Assembly: GCA_037157565.1 (NCBI GenBank)
Contig: JAZHRO010000024.1
Span: 14,266,501-14,330,500 of the forward strand
From: Thalassia testudinum
Lineage: Eukaryota; Streptophyta; Magnoliopsida; Alismatales; Hydrocharitaceae
DNA: 64,000 bases
Reading direction: 5' to 3'
The notes under the pieces were generated by a model, which saw only the letters and a program-made list of their open reading frames with translations, was not told the DNA's origin and searched no databases. Positions 20,540-33,400 of this stretch are shown piece after piece (positions within the stretch are counted from its first letter, which is position 1; every line of letters starts with the position of its first letter). Both the position numbers and the translations under genes were made by a program.

Positions 20540-20870
20540 GTTGTCTAACGCTCTGACTACTTGTTATCCTTCTTCTGGAATTTCTTGATAAGCTTTAGAT
20601 TCAAAATCATGATCAATGTCCTTGTCTGCATCAAAGTATTCACGCGGCACGGTTCTGATAGGTATTACCCATCCATTCGTGCTATTATCAGACACGTAAA
20701 ACACTTGTGACATGCTAAGGTGAATGGGTGAATGGTTATGCTATCTGAAGAATACGTTGGTTCATATTTAAACTTAAGAAACCATGTTTAGCATCTTTCT
20801 TAAAACCAATGCCATTCTTAAAAACATCAAACCACCAACCATTGCATTCCTTGTGACCTCCTCAGTTTTT
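20540..20870 (-). pseudogene. DUF4216-like remnant of a CACTA transposase
   Basis: Minus-strand codons give WWFDVFKNGIGFKKDAKHGF and, after a frame change, QVFYVSDNSTNGWVIPIRT. These fit the DUF4216 module at the C-terminus of CACTA transposases (W/F-FDV, then QVFYV...W.V....PR). It follows the transposase-associated remnant almost directly, so the catalytic Transposase_21 and DUF4218 parts normally between them are absent. Confidence 0.6.
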
Positions 20871-21125
20871 TCCTCTCCATGTGTTATCCACTTCGTGTAA
20901 TGCTACTACCTACCATTGCAGATCACGTGCTCAAACACAATGTTTCTATCCTGAATGAATCCATTCAAACACTTCCTACACGGGCAAAATATCTTCTCCA
21001 AACGTTCTCCTAGTCTATACTGTTTCCTATCCTCATGGAAGGCTCAATCTAAAAATAAAAGGACTCCACTCTTATATTGAGTGTAATTCAGGGTCCTCAA
21101 ACCAATCCATGACTTCTCCATGGTA
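20871..21125 (-). pseudogene. Transposase-associated domain remnant (CACTA N-terminus)
   Basis: Minus-strand reading gives EKSWIGLRTLNYTQYKSGV, then FCPCRKCLNGFIQDRNIVFE and a tail HYTKWITHGE. This is the conserved plan of PF13963: W..... Y..GV..F, CPC..C.N, V..H....G....Y..W..HGE. Three in-frame stops are present. It is the normal N-terminal module of En/Spm transposases. Confidence 0.75.
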
Positions 21126-22228
21126 ACCTACAATTTATAGTAAACCACGACCAATTTAAAAATGAATGCAGGGATGATGTGTGTTAATTTTAATGAAGGT
21201 TTTCACTTGATAGTCCATTCTTGAGGATTTGATCACAACATTACTTGTTACATGTAACCGGTGTCTAGAGAAATTTCGACAACATCTCCTCGCACTTCTC
21301 CAATATACCCCCCAAAACTAACCCTAACTACATTCCCAATAACTCCCATTTAAGGGTGCTTTAGGAATGTAGTTAAGATCAATTGATATAGCAGAGAAGA
21401 GCGAAAAGATACTACCAAAATTTATTCAGACATCGATTCCCGATAAAAAAATAACCCTAGGTTGTAATCAAATCTTCAAGGGCCCCCCTTAGTTCAGAAC
21501 TTCTCTGAACTAAAGACGACGACTTTTATGGCATGCTATAAAGATCAAATGTTGTGCATGTAAGTGAGATATACGCACACTCTGCATTGTCCATACAACA
21601 TGATCATAATTCTCGACAGGCTAGAATTTTGACACAATTTGACTCCATAACTTTTACCCTCGAGGTTAGAATACTTAATGTTTAGCCTCATGTGCATCTA
21701 AATTTGTGCAAGTATGTGTATCTAACTATTATAATAAATTCCCAACCAACTATGTATTAAACATTAATGAATTTAAAAGAAAAATTCGACAGAGTTTCCC
21801 TTAAATATTCAATTTTTTCCCATAAACTTGCATTTCAAAATATCATACCACAAAACTTATAAAAGTGGCCACACCTCACATAAAATTTGTAACAAACAAA
21901 ATTACTAAATGCAATAAAAATCCATAAGTGTGGCCACACCCCACCATTCATTCAATTAAAAACCAATATGTGGGCACAACCCACATCTAATACAATCCTA
22001 AAATTATTTTCAGAAGACATAAAAGTGGGCACACCCCACATCAATTCAACAAAATAAAATATGTGGGCACACCCCACATTTAACATTGTCCTAAAATGGT
22101 ACAAAAATAAATAAGAAAATTTTCAATTACACCCCGAAAGCCTCCGAGAGTGAAAATTGCAAACCTGCAATTTCAAAAGCACAAAATACATTAAATAACT
22201 AATTAAACCCTAACTCTTAAAGAATTAA
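21126..22228. other. Upstream region of the CACTA gene with palindromic repeats
   Basis: AT-rich, with no ORF. It contains the five-copy repeat at 21,865-22,080. I did not find a CACTA terminus before the C1 LTR begins. Confidence 0.4.
21865..22080. repeat. Five copies of a short palindromic repeat
   Basis: Copies at about 21,865-21,881, 21,928-21,945, 21,968-21,987, 22,025-22,041 and 22,061-22,080 are variants of GTGGGCACACCCCACAT, in which GTGGG and CCCAC form a dyad. The spacing is irregular (roughly 40-60 bp). Such clusters near an end of a CACTA element commonly serve as transposase-binding subterminal repeats; that role is inferred. Confidence 0.6.
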
Positions 22229-23950
22229 TGTTGGAGCAGGAAATCTGCGCAAACGTAAGTTGAGTTTTGAAAACCTATCGTTGTAGTGCGATTTGCGAGA
22301 AAAATCGTCAACAGATAAATTTTACCGAAACTCTAAAGGAATTTCGAGTCGAACACAGGGAGGTAGACGTTTGATTAAAAATCACGTTTTATTTGTCACG
22401 AAGTAAATTAGCTAGTCGAATTGAATCTAAACTAGCTATCTACTTAAAGAATAAATAATAGAAGAAAGAGAGAGAATATTACAAATAAAGAGAAAACAGA
22501 GATAGAATAAACATGGATCTCATAACCACAAGCTAATATTCATTACAATTACAACTACACACTACACTAGAAAGCAGAAAACCTACACTAGAAAGCAGGA
22601 AATCTACACTAGAAAGCGGTAAAAGAGAAGGTAGAGAGAAGTTATCCTCCTCGACAGCTGCTTGGAGGACGAGCTGCGATGACCGATCGCCTAGACGAAG
22701 GTGGTGAGATGCGAGACAAAGGAGAACGAAGACTGATGATGAAGAACGGGGTAGGACGACGTCGCAACGGGATTCGCTTCCCGAATGGTGGTGAGAGGAC
22801 CATCGCAGAATGCTCCACGAAGGGGGTGAGAAGGTGGAAAAAATCTACTTTTAACTCTAGAGGAGCATCCTGGGTTTGGGACAAGCTCTTAGAGCTTTGG
22901 AAGGGGTGAGAGAAGAGAGGAAGAAACGAAGAAAGTGTGGGGGCTGTAAGGCCTTTTATAGGTGAAGATTTTAGGGGCAGTTAGGTCTTTTATCATCAAA
23001 ACACTAATGTCAGGGTCTTTAGTGGCTCGAACGTGGGCGACATGCAAGCGCAGCCACCGTCTCCTACTCTCCCGGGCGCCTAATGCCTCACACACAGTCT
23101 CAGATCCTTAGATGTTCGATCGCAAGATCAGACGGCTTAGGATGCGTGCCCCCGCATCTTGATGGCACCTCCCGCGTGCAATCACACGTTTGCATGCGTG
23201 TCTGATCGCACATGCAGCGCTCCTCGCATCTGGGCGCGCCACGTGACCACTCCATCACCATCCATCGCTCATCGCATGGCTCAATTTAACCGCACCCGCT
23301 TCTTACTCTGATTTTGAGCGTGCAGGGTCTCGAACCCACGACCTCCGTGTCACCCACGAGCTTGAGACCAACAGGCCAAGCTGCCCTTTGAGGCGAGTTT
23401 TGAATTTGGGCGTAATCTCTCTCAACCGTTGGATCTTGATCCAATGGTTGAGATCGTCCACACGGTTGAGGAGAGAGAGGGCAGCGGCAGTTCCTTGGGC
23501 CGCTTGGGCGACTGGGATGGCACCACGTGGCACCATCTTGGCCGTCCATCTTCTATATCTTGTAGATGGTGCCACGGATGTTGGATTGGACCGATTTTTG
23601 CACTGTTGGACTGCGATCATCGATCTGAACCCATCCGTGCAGTCGGATTTGTCATCTGATGTATGGATTTACACCATCTTGGCCCCCTGACCTCTGATCT
23701 TTCTCAGACTGCATCTGATGCTACGGAAGTCCGATCAGGGCGATCTTGGAGTCATTGATCTCTAATCATCCCTCTGATCAGATCCGTACGGTTGGATCTT
23801 CAATCCGAGGCCCCAATTGAATACAACCTAACCTAAATACAAGATGATGCATGTTATGCAATATTTATAATATATGATGCAACTCTATGTCTAAGAGCAC
23901 GCAAAAATAGACAGTTTATTTAATATAAATGAGTTAAGTTTTTTACATGT
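22229..23950 (-). repeat. Solo LTR C1, A-type family
   Basis: The reverse complement of an A-family LTR: it starts TGTTGGAGCAGG (complement of the A LTR end) and ends in the AT-rich block with ATGCATGTTATGCAATATTT (complement of the A LTR start). No tRNA-Asp primer site or internal sequence adjoins it. The right end is altered and I find no target duplication, so a rearranged end is possible. Confidence 0.7.
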
Positions 23951-23984
23951 TTCTTTAGGTTTGTTAGTAACTCGACTAAATCCT

Positions 23985-24250
23985 AAGGACTAGTTTAGAT
24001 GAAGGGATAGATTTTATGGGATAACTTTTTTACAGCTGGGATATCCTCCATTTTTTCTTAGAAGTCATAAAGGTTATCCTAGTGGGTTAACCTGTGACTA
24101 TTTGGAAAGTTTCTGGGTTAACCTGTGAAAACACATGGGATATCCTACAAAAAAAACTTATCCCACTTCAACCCCAGAATAACTTATCCCGGGTTAAGTC
24201 CTCTTAACCTGGGTCAAAATAACCTTCCCACCAAACAAGGTTAACCCCTA
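23985..24250. mobile_element. Possible fold-back (MITE-like) element
   Basis: Left-arm words (GGGATAACTTTTTT near 24,018) recur as reverse complement on the right (AAAAAACTTATCCCAC near 24,147). Paired GGGATATCC and GGTTAACC words occur on both halves. This is the fold-back layout of a MITE, but terminal repeats and a target duplication are not clear. Confidence 0.3.
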
Positions 24251-24264
24251 TTTTTATGAATTAT

Positions 24265-27200
24265 TGTTGAAGCGGAAAAATATGCGCAAATGGATTTGAG
24301 TTTGGAAAACACATCGTTGTAGTGTGATTTAAGAGAAAAACTGTTAATAGATAAATTTAACTGAAACTCAAAAAGAATTCCAGGTCGAACACAGGGAGGA
24401 AGACGTTTGATTAAAAACCATGTTTGTTTTATTTTTCATGAAGCAGATTAGCCAATTAAATTAAATCTAAACTAGCTATCTACTTAAAGAATAAATAATA
24501 GAAGAAAGAGATAATATTACAAATAAAGAGAAAACAGAGATAGAATAAACATGGATTTCATTACTGATGGGAACACCATCATAAGCCATAAATAGCTCAA
24601 TTTGATCTGATTAAGTCATTAAATGCTCCTACATGATCACCAAAAGGCCATAATTCATTGTAAATCCTTTCAGAGAGAAATACAAGAAACCAGGGTTAAA
24701 ACTGTAATTCTACCATCATATCTTGAATGTAGAACAACCACAGGTTTTCTCAAGGGTTAATTAAGGGTCAAATTATCTTAAAAGTCTAACAAGTGGGTTA
24801 ATACAGATAGAAATGGGTGTTCGCGCATTTCAGGAATTAAATGACTTCTGAAACCTAAAAAAGTGACCCTCTTAATCAAATGAGGTTTTGGTCAGGATAA
24901 AATTCACCTAAATCCTCTAAAATTCATATAAAAATATCCTCTAGGATTTGGTATGCTTGATTTGACCATCAGGACCTGCCTTGACCTAAAATAGAGCCAT
25001 AGGCAGACTTTTGCCCTAATTTGGGTTTTTGCATAAATTACCAGATCAAAGTAGGTCAAAACCAAAATCCAATTTCACCATTAAATATTTTAGGTCCAAA
25101 TTAGGTTTGTACCAAAATTTGGACCCAATTTAAGATCATCTCAACATAGTTTGCAATTTGGTCATGTCTGACTCTTTTATCTCACACATATGCCCCTAAC
25201 TTTTGAATCATTTACATTTAGGTCCATAAATTTATCAACATATTCACAAAAAGGTCCCTACCTCCATGAAATCCTAATCCTACAAACTCCGATGACCTTA
25301 AGATGGCAAGATCTTTATGATTTCTTGACAAATCCCTCTCAAAATTGAAAGGGAAACTCGTCAAGTAATTGCCTTCCAAATGGACCTAAATGTAAATCCC
25401 TCTAGAATCCTCATGCAAACATTTTGATTGAATGGGTATCTATCGCTAGCGAAGAGCTCGGAGTTTCTAAGCTTGTTTCCAATCTTGGAACTCCACCTAG
25501 AGCCTTATAAAAGAACCTCTGTGGCCTTGCACATCCCCTCAGCAAGTTTTGGTGAGTCAACCACCTCTGATTCTCCTCCTCCTCCTGCAGTCCAACTACC
25601 AAATTGGTTGGCTCCCTCGACTCCTCTCTTCGTCGCAACCCTCCCCAGCCAAAGAGAGGGAGTATCTCCGCCTACTTCATCATTGCCGTCTCACCATATT
25701 CTCCTCCTTCTCCAGCGTCAATCCACCACCACCGACCGTCTCCACCTCCCAATATCTCCCTAAGTTCCCTAAACTCTCTCTCCCTCTCCCGCGATCATTT
25801 CTACACCTTCAGGACTTCATTTTGACCGCCGATACGCCTCTGACCCAATCGTCATCCTCCACTCCAGCCACATCTCCGACGAAGTGTCTTCGCCACTCCG
25901 CAACTCCATCTGCTTCGCCAACCTATCCAAAACCTCCACTACAACACACCCTCCAAAATCCCTAAAGAAATTTAGGGTTTAACACCCTCTACCTCCCTAT
26001 CGAACACCACCACTCACGCACCACCTTCTCGAGGTCATCAGCCCTCCACTGACCTCTACACACCCTTGGACCACCATCGTTGCACTTGCCATGGTCCGAC
26101 GAACCTTCTGAGCTGCTCTAATGTGGCCATCAGGCTGTATTCCTTATTTCAAGTATCGCCCGTGCCACCACCATTAACGGAGCTCCATGCACACCTTGAC
26201 GAAGTTGTTCTTGCATCTTCCACCACAGGCATCACCTCCAGGTGGTGCGGAACTACGTGCTCCAGGTCTCCAAGCCTTCAATTGCCATCAATGTATGCAG
26301 CTGCTGCTCCAATTCAACAAGGGAAGCCAACCTACCTACTGCGCAAAGAAGCCTTATGGGATTAGTCCCACCAAATAAAAGACTGAAGCCACCGCAGAGC
26401 ATAAATTGAAAAAGTTCTAGTGGCTTATCGCCTCAGCACACACAAGGGGTGAGGTCCCCATACGCATGCCCTCGCCCGCGCTCATCCCTCTAGGGTCTGG
26501 GCTCGATCCATTTACCTGGATACCTGGGTCTATTCTGGTTTTCCCGGTTCTGAGAGAGGAAGAAGAGAAAAAAGAGAGGGGAGGGTTTTGCTCTGCTGCC
26601 CTCCTCTCAACACTTGTGATCTTTAAGGGAGGCCTTTGCCTCTGCTGGCATTACTGAGCCCTGTGTTGTGCCTTCTCTGAAGCCTAAGGAGGCAAAAGAA
26701 GAGAGAAAGAGAAGGAAGAAGAAGAGAAGAGGAAGAGTGCCCTCTTGGCACTTAGAGTTCCATTGGCTGATCTCTGAAGGGAGTGCACTGTGCACTTATC
26801 CTACGTGGAATTTAGATTGATTAGTACTATTGAGATATTTGATATAATTGTGAGGGGTAATTGGTGATTCAAATCACCATTTTACACCATTCTTTTTGCA
26901 TTATTGACATCTGCTTTCATTTATATATCATTCTTATTTGGAGTTCTATTATACATTGCTTATATTGCAATCTTGAGAACTATTTTGCCAATTGCTCCCT
27001 GTGTTCGACCTCGGACTTCATTTCTGATATTCGAGTATAAATTTTATTTGTTTTTCGCACTGATTCGAACTATACTACAATGCATTGATTTTAAAATTCA
27101 ATTCAGAGCGACTAACAATTACCATAGAGAAATGTTCATTACAACTACTTTCTACAACTACTCGCTACACTAAAAAGCAGGAAACCTACACTATAAAGCG

Positions 27201-28748
27201 GAAAATCTACATTATAAAGCAGTAAAAGAAGGTGGAGAGAAGTTATCCTCCTCAACAACTGCTTAGAGGATGAGCTGCAACAACAGAGCGCCCGGACAAA
27301 GGTGGTGAGATGCGGGACGAAGGAGAACAATAGGGACGAGGGAGAATGGGGCAGGACGACATCGCAGCAGGATCCGCTTCCCGAATGGTGGTGTGAGGAC
27401 CACCGCGGGATGCTCCACGAAGGGGGTGAGAAGGTAGAAAATTTGTATTTTTAACTCTAATAGAGCATCCTGGGTTTGGGACAAGCTCTTAGAGCTTTGG
27501 AGGGGGTAAGAGAAGAGAGGAAAGGATGAAGAAAGTGTACGGATCGTAGGGCAATATACAAGTATAGATTGGAGGGATCAAATAGGTCATAACACTTTAA
27601 AACATTAAATCAGGGGTCTTTAGTGACGGGTAAAACCGTCACTAAAGCCCAGATCGTGGGCGACGTGCGCGTGCGCCCGCGCCTTCTCTCCTTCTGCACG
27701 CCTCAACGCCATCGCACGTCAGCGTGCTCTCGACCGTCCAATCGCTTGATCAAACAGCTTAAAAGCCATCCACACCACTTCTGCTTCGAGCGTTAAGTGC
27801 ACCCGCTCTTCACCGTCAGATGAAGGATCAACAACCCAGAACGCACGCTCGCAAGCCCTTCACATTCGCGCCTCCAGCATCATATGTTCACGATCCACGC
27901 CCATTCGTGCAGCCACGTAGCCATCATCCCAGCCACACGTGCCGCATCCAACGGCTGAAATCGGCCACTCCACGCCCGCGCCTTGATTTGAGGCCCAGCA
28001 GGAATCAAACGCGCATCCTCCACGTTGCCCACAACTACTTCACCTCTGCGCCATCCTCGCGGATGGTTGTGGTCTTGATTCAAGGAAACCGCCCCTCAGT
28101 CGTTGGATGAGAATCCAACGACTCTGATCGAGCGATGAGGACTCCTTTAGAAAGTTGAGGGCACGGTCTTAGCCTGATCTCAACCGTTGGATGAGAATCT
28201 AACAGTCAAGATTTGATGATTGGCTGAGAATAGAAAGGCAGTGGTGGGTCCTTGGGCTGATTAGGCAGCTGAGATGGTGCCACGTGGCCCCATCTTGACC
28301 GTCCATCTTCTATGTGTTGTAGACAGTGCCATGGATGTCTGATTGAATCGATTTTCACACCATTGGGCTGCGATCATCGATCTGAACCCATCCATGCAGT
28401 TGGATTTTTCATCTGAAGTGTGGATTTACACCATCTCGATCCCTTGACCTCTGATCTTTCTTGGACTGCATCTGATGTTACCGAAGTCTGATCGGGGCGA
28501 TCTTGGAGTCATTGAACTCCAATCGTCACCCTGATCAGATCTGTACGGTTGGATCTTCAATCCGAGACCCCAATTGAATATCGCCCTGTTACCTGACCAC
28601 AAAAAGGAAAAATTAACCTAAACTTTATACAACCTAACCTAAATGCAAGATAATGCATGTTATGCAATATTTATAATATATGATGCAACTCTATGTCTAA
28701 GAATGCGCAAAAATAGATGGTTTATGAGAAATAAATGTGTTTACATTA
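24265..28748 (-). repeat. Solo LTR C2, A-type family, split by solo LTR D
   Basis: Reverse-oriented A-type LTR in two pieces (24,265-24,564 and 27,123-28,748). It starts TGTTGAAGCGG and ends GTGTTTACATTA (complement of TGATGTAAACAC with one change). Flanks ATTAT (24,260-24,264) and GTTAT (28,749-28,753) are a 4-of-5 target duplication. It keeps the CTTTAGTGACGG dyad (27,618-27,647). There is no internal sequence, so it probably arose by LTR-LTR recombination. Confidence 0.8.
24565..27117 (+). repeat. Solo LTR D, nested in C2
   Basis: 2,553 bp, starting with the palindrome TGATGGGAACACCATCA and ending GACTAACA, flanked by a perfect ATTAC duplication (24,560-24,564, 27,118-27,122). The body aligns loosely with the B/F and E LTRs (shared blocks near 24,605, 25,090 and 26,990). 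A TATA box is present (TATAAAA at about 25,507). No primer site follows, so it is a solo LTR. Confidence 0.88.
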
Positions 28749-29735
28749 GTTATCCTCCTTACCAAACTAGGCCTAACTCTTAAATCCTAATTTAATCATT
28801 AATGTTAAACCTAACCCTAACCATGTAAATATTATAATTAAACTATGGATGAAGAATTCCTTTCTTTAGAAGTTTCATTGTGATAATATAATTACATTCA
28901 TGATTGCTTTGGAATCCAAATATTTTGTACAAGTGTGATGATCAAATTAATGATTGTTTGATATAACTTCCTACAATCAAATTACATTCATAGCGTTATT
29001 CGAGGGTCAAATTAGGGTCAAATCTAGAGTCAATTCTAGAAAGAACGTCAGGTTGAGCATTTTTTCAACCTTGAAAAGCTCAAAGGGCTCTCTTCTTCCA
29101 GATATCCCATGTCATATTGATTTGAAAAGATAATGAAGGTGCCATCACCTAAGGATCAAACTTGCAATTTGTAAAAAGAAGGCCTAGTTGATGCCACCTT
29201 TACGTATTTAAGCATCATCATAGAAAACTTTGTTGCATTTTATTGTAATCACTAAAGATGTATAAATAAACATTCCTTAGTAGTAACTGTAGCATAAATA
29301 AGCTTGTATTCTATTCTATTGTAATGTAAAAGATGTTATCAGCTCTCCTAAGGACATAGCACTTTTTAATAGCATGAACTTGATAAAAAATTTTTGTGTG
29401 ATTTTCTTCTGTCTTATAATTCAATTTCACTAGAAATCAACTCTACATCCTAGAAGCGTATGTGTTCTGGGACATATGAGGGGTCAAATGTAACACAATC
29501 TAATTTCATGTCTCTCTATCTCATTTAATGCCCAAACATAGGGACTCTTGTCTCTCTATTCATTTGCATGCAACTAGAGCTTACTTAGGAACTCTAGGTT
29601 ATTTAAATAAAACCTTCAACATTTGTCATTATTATGATAAACTAAAGTCATAATGTGAAGTAAATATATATAGATGGAAGTGACAATATCAACAAGTATA
29701 ACTAACATAATTTAACAAAAAAATTATCAAAAAAA
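28749..29735. other. Intergenic, AT-rich
   Basis: No ORF, repeat or RNA gene that I can support. It is probably low-copy intergenic DNA or very old repeats. Confidence 0.4.
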
Positions 29736-30260
29736 AATGACAAGAGGGGAGGGGGTTGTGGGTGGTTGGAGGAGAAAGGGGCAAGGGGGTCGATTGAGAG
29801 AGAGGTAGAGGAGGAGAGGTCGGGTTGGGGGGGTAGGGGGTTTGGCCAGAGGAAGGGGAGGGGGAGGACAACAAGAGGGCGAGGGCAAAGGAGGGTTCCG
29901 ACTGTGGGGGAGGGTAAGGAGGGTTGCCAGTGGAGGGGGAGGTGGAGGAGGAGAGGGCAAAGGAGAAGGGTGGACAAGAGGAGGAGGTCAATACCTCGTC
30001 AAAAGGGGTTGTGGGGAGGAGGAGAGGGTGGGTGGAGGGGGATCGTAGGAAGGCGGAGAGGGCGAGCAGAGGGGGGTTGTGGGGAGGAGGAGGAGAGGGG
30101 GGTAGAGGGGGTTAGTGGGGAAGAGGTGAGCGAAGGTCGAAGGGGGAGGTGGAGGAGGAAAGGGTGGTACCTCTAGGACGATAAAAGTTGCAGCGGTGAA
30201 GAGGACGAGGTCGTCGAGCGAGCGGCAAGGAGGAGGAGAGGACCATGCGACAATGAGGGG
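29736..30260. repeat. G-rich low-complexity tract
   Basis: About 520 bp dominated by GGAGG/GGGG words on the plus strand with imprecise internal repetition (for example GGGGTTGTGGGGAGGAGGAG twice). The long ORFs in all frames are composition artefacts. It continues after solo LTR E (33,019 onward), so it belongs with the element ending at 33,400. Confidence 0.5.
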
Positions 30261-33013
30261 TAATGATAACGTCATGATCAGTCATAACTAGCTTTATTTA
30301 TTCACAATCAATTAATAAATGCTCCTACATAGCCGCCAAAAAGCCATAATTCACTTAATATCCTTTCTAAGAAGAGTGCATTAAATCAGGGTTAAATCTG
30401 CAGTCTTAACAGCATATCATGAATGCAGAACAATAACGGGATTTCCCAGGAGTTAATTAAAGGTAAAATGTTGATAAATGTCTAATAAAAGGGTCCGTAC
30501 AGACAGAAATGAGTTTTCACACATTTCGAGAATTAACGGACACCTAAAACCCTAATTTCAGACCTACTTAATTAACAGAGGTTCTGGTCAAGATAAAATT
30601 TACCTAAACCTTCTATAAAATATAGAAAAATATTCTATAAGATTTGGTATCCTTGATTTGACCATCTGAACCTATTTTGACCTAAAACAGAGTCTTAGAC
30701 AGAAAGTTACCCTAATTTGGGTTTCTACGTAAATTGCCTAGTCAAACTTGGTCAAAATCAAAATCTGACTTCACCATCAGATTCCTTGGATCCAAATTAA
30801 GTTTGTACGAAAATTTAGGCCCAATCAGAAATCATCTTAACCTAGTTTGCATTTTAGTCTGGTCTGATTCTTTTTCTCTCAAATAACTCAGCTTTTGAAA
30901 TATTCGCAAAGAGGCCCCCAACTTTGTCATCACCTTCACCAAGAGGTCCCTGTCACCATTGCCATGTGAACACACCTACAACCGAGTTTCAATCAAGGAG
31001 TTCTCCCTGATTTCACGCCCAATCTCTTCCAAAATTGGCAGGGGAACTCCTGAAGAAATCCTCTACAATCTAAACCGCATCTTGGGCTCTGTTTCTTAGC
31101 CAAAAGTTGATGTGAACCATTTGAAATCAAGGGTTTCCTTTTGTGTGAAAGCTCCAAGCCTCCAAGCTTGGAACAACCCCCTAAACCCTATAAAAGATCC
31201 ACTAATGGAAACCTCACCTCCTTAGCTTAGTTTTGGCCAGAATCTACCCTTCTTCCCTCCTCTCCAGCTGAATACTCCATGAGCTCTGGCAACCTTCTCC
31301 GTATGACCTCTTCACCTGCCGCCACAGACAATAGTTGGTGGGAGCATCTTCCTCAAGTTCCTCCGTGCGTCGCAATACCAGCGATCACCACCCATACCCC
31401 TTCGTCATCGCCTCTTCTCCCATCGGAGATGTCACCTTCTACGGGGTTGGCCAATCAGAGTCAACATTGCCTTGCCCCTTTCATCCAATTAGGTTAGCTT
31501 AGTTAGGTTTCCCTCTCCCCCTACTTTCTTTTCATCCCCTTAAACCCTCCATTTGACCCACGATCACCGGCCTCCCTCTTCGTCTTCCCTCGCTTCGGCC
31601 AAGCTCCAGTGAGGCCGCAAGCACGCTACACACCTCTGTTCGCTACGCTATCACCTCCACAAGCTTCACCACTCATCCCAGCACAAAACCCTTCAACCGA
31701 TTTCACAATTCGTCCACTCACGACCTCCCTCGAACACCTCCTTCATTGTCCACCCTCTCCGACTCTGACACACCACCACATGCATCCTTACACCACGAAA
31801 CACCCACCACCACCTTCGTTGTGCTTTGGCGAAGCTCCTAAAGTATTTTAATGTGGCCGTGAGGCCGTTCTTGTGATTTCAGGTGTTCGCTATTCGTCGC
31901 CACCGCCACCTTCATCTCCACCTTCGTTCACAATCCTCCCACTATCAAACCTTCTGCCTCCAGCATTAGGAGATGCGGTTTTGCCTCACGACACCAACCG
32001 CGTCTCGAATTGGCTTCCCAGCAGCAGCAACATCCACAATTAAAAGGCTTAACCTCTGTTGTAGCTATGCGCAAAGAAGCCAGGCACTTTAGTCCCACAT
32101 CGTGGGATCTCAGACTCAACGCTACACTTAATTATTTTTGTGATTAGGCCTATTCACCCAAGCACATGGGGGTCGAGTCCCCATACATCCATTCACCTAC
32201 TAACCCGCCTATAGCACACCTCAGTCATCACCCACGCCGATGACCCCAATCCATGCACTCGACCCGAATACCCAGATCCGACTATACACTTGCTAGGGTC
32301 TGAGAGAGAAGAAGAGGAGGAACACTTGTGAGAGAGCAAGGGAGGGTTTTGGTCTCTGTGGTTCTACTCCAGGTGCGTGCCTTATGCTGAAAAGCCTAAC
32401 ACTTAGGCTCTGTGAAGGAAGGAAAGAAGGCTTGGAGAAAGCCTTAGAGAAAAGGAGAAGCTCTAAAGAAGAGAAGAAAGGAAGGCTCGTGCAGAAGGTC
32501 TAAAGAAGAAGAGAAGAGAAGCTGAACAAAAGAAGGAAAGAAGAAGAAGAGAAATAAAGAACAAGTCTTTGAGAAGCCTTGTGCCTGATACATTTAAGTC
32601 GTCTGATTGATACATCTGTCGTCTGATTAAGCATTATTTGAAATACTGTTACATTATTTAAGTACTATGGTTAAGAATTGAAATAATGAGATGCATGCTT
32701 AATTAGAGGATTAAATGGGTGATTCAAATCATCACTTTTTAGATTATCTCCATTCTTTTTGTCTCTAGATACATTGGATTTCATTAAATAACTAATGTGA
32801 CAAGTTATCATTCATTGAATATCTATTTGAATGCTCAATTGATTGTGCTTATTTATTCTGAATGTGATTAATGTTGTGAATTCCACATTTGCTCCCTGTA
32901 TTCGTCCTCGGACTCCTTTAGAATTTGAGTTTATAAATTTTATATGTTTTAGAGTGATTTTGACTTGCTACGACGATTACATCCTTTAAAGCATCGATCT
33001 CGCTTGTTAAACA
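30261..33013 (+). repeat. Solo LTR E
   Basis: 2,753 bp, related to D (they align base for base over the first 27 positions). It begins TAATGATAACGTCATGATCA (TG changed to TA), ends GTTAAACA and is flanked by AGGGG on both sides (30,256-30,260, 33,014-33,018). TATA box CTATAAAAG at about 31,188. No primer site follows, so it is a solo LTR. Confidence 0.85.
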
Positions 33014-33018
33014 AGGGG

Positions 33019-33400
33019 CGTGTGCTCGCAGGGAAGGGGAGATTGAGGAAGGAGATGAGTGGCTGTAGCGGGTGCGGGGCACCCTAATACTACACAATTG
33101 GCGGCAGTTTCGTGAAAATCGTCGCTAATGTCATTAAAAAACTTTCACTTGCACGCGAACCAAAATTTCGAGACATTAATCCGTGACAGAAATCTCAAAA
33201 CCATCATCAATTGTATATAGGAACGGTTTCATAATTGTCGTCGATTTCATGATATTTCACTCTTGGCACCAATGCGAGTGCGGTTTCCATGCCACTTTAA
33301 AAAACGATTACATGAAAACCCATCGCATTTGACCACATTTGGCGATGGTTACAGAATTGTCGCAACAATTGTATCACAAAATGCACCTATTCTAGTAGTG
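33019..33400. mobile_element. Right end of a CACTA-like element
   Basis: The segment ends TTCTAGTAGTG, i.e. it begins CACTACTAGAA when read from the minus strand, the usual CACTA-family terminus. Interior words such as CGACGATT/GCGACAATT repeat near this end, as in subterminal regions. With the G-rich tract before LTR E it may form one non-autonomous element. I could not find the opposite terminus. Confidence 0.4.

Noticed and set aside
29689..30275. Gly/Arg-rich and Pro/Ser-rich ORFs on both strands
   Set aside because: Low-complexity G-rich tract gives open frames in all directions.
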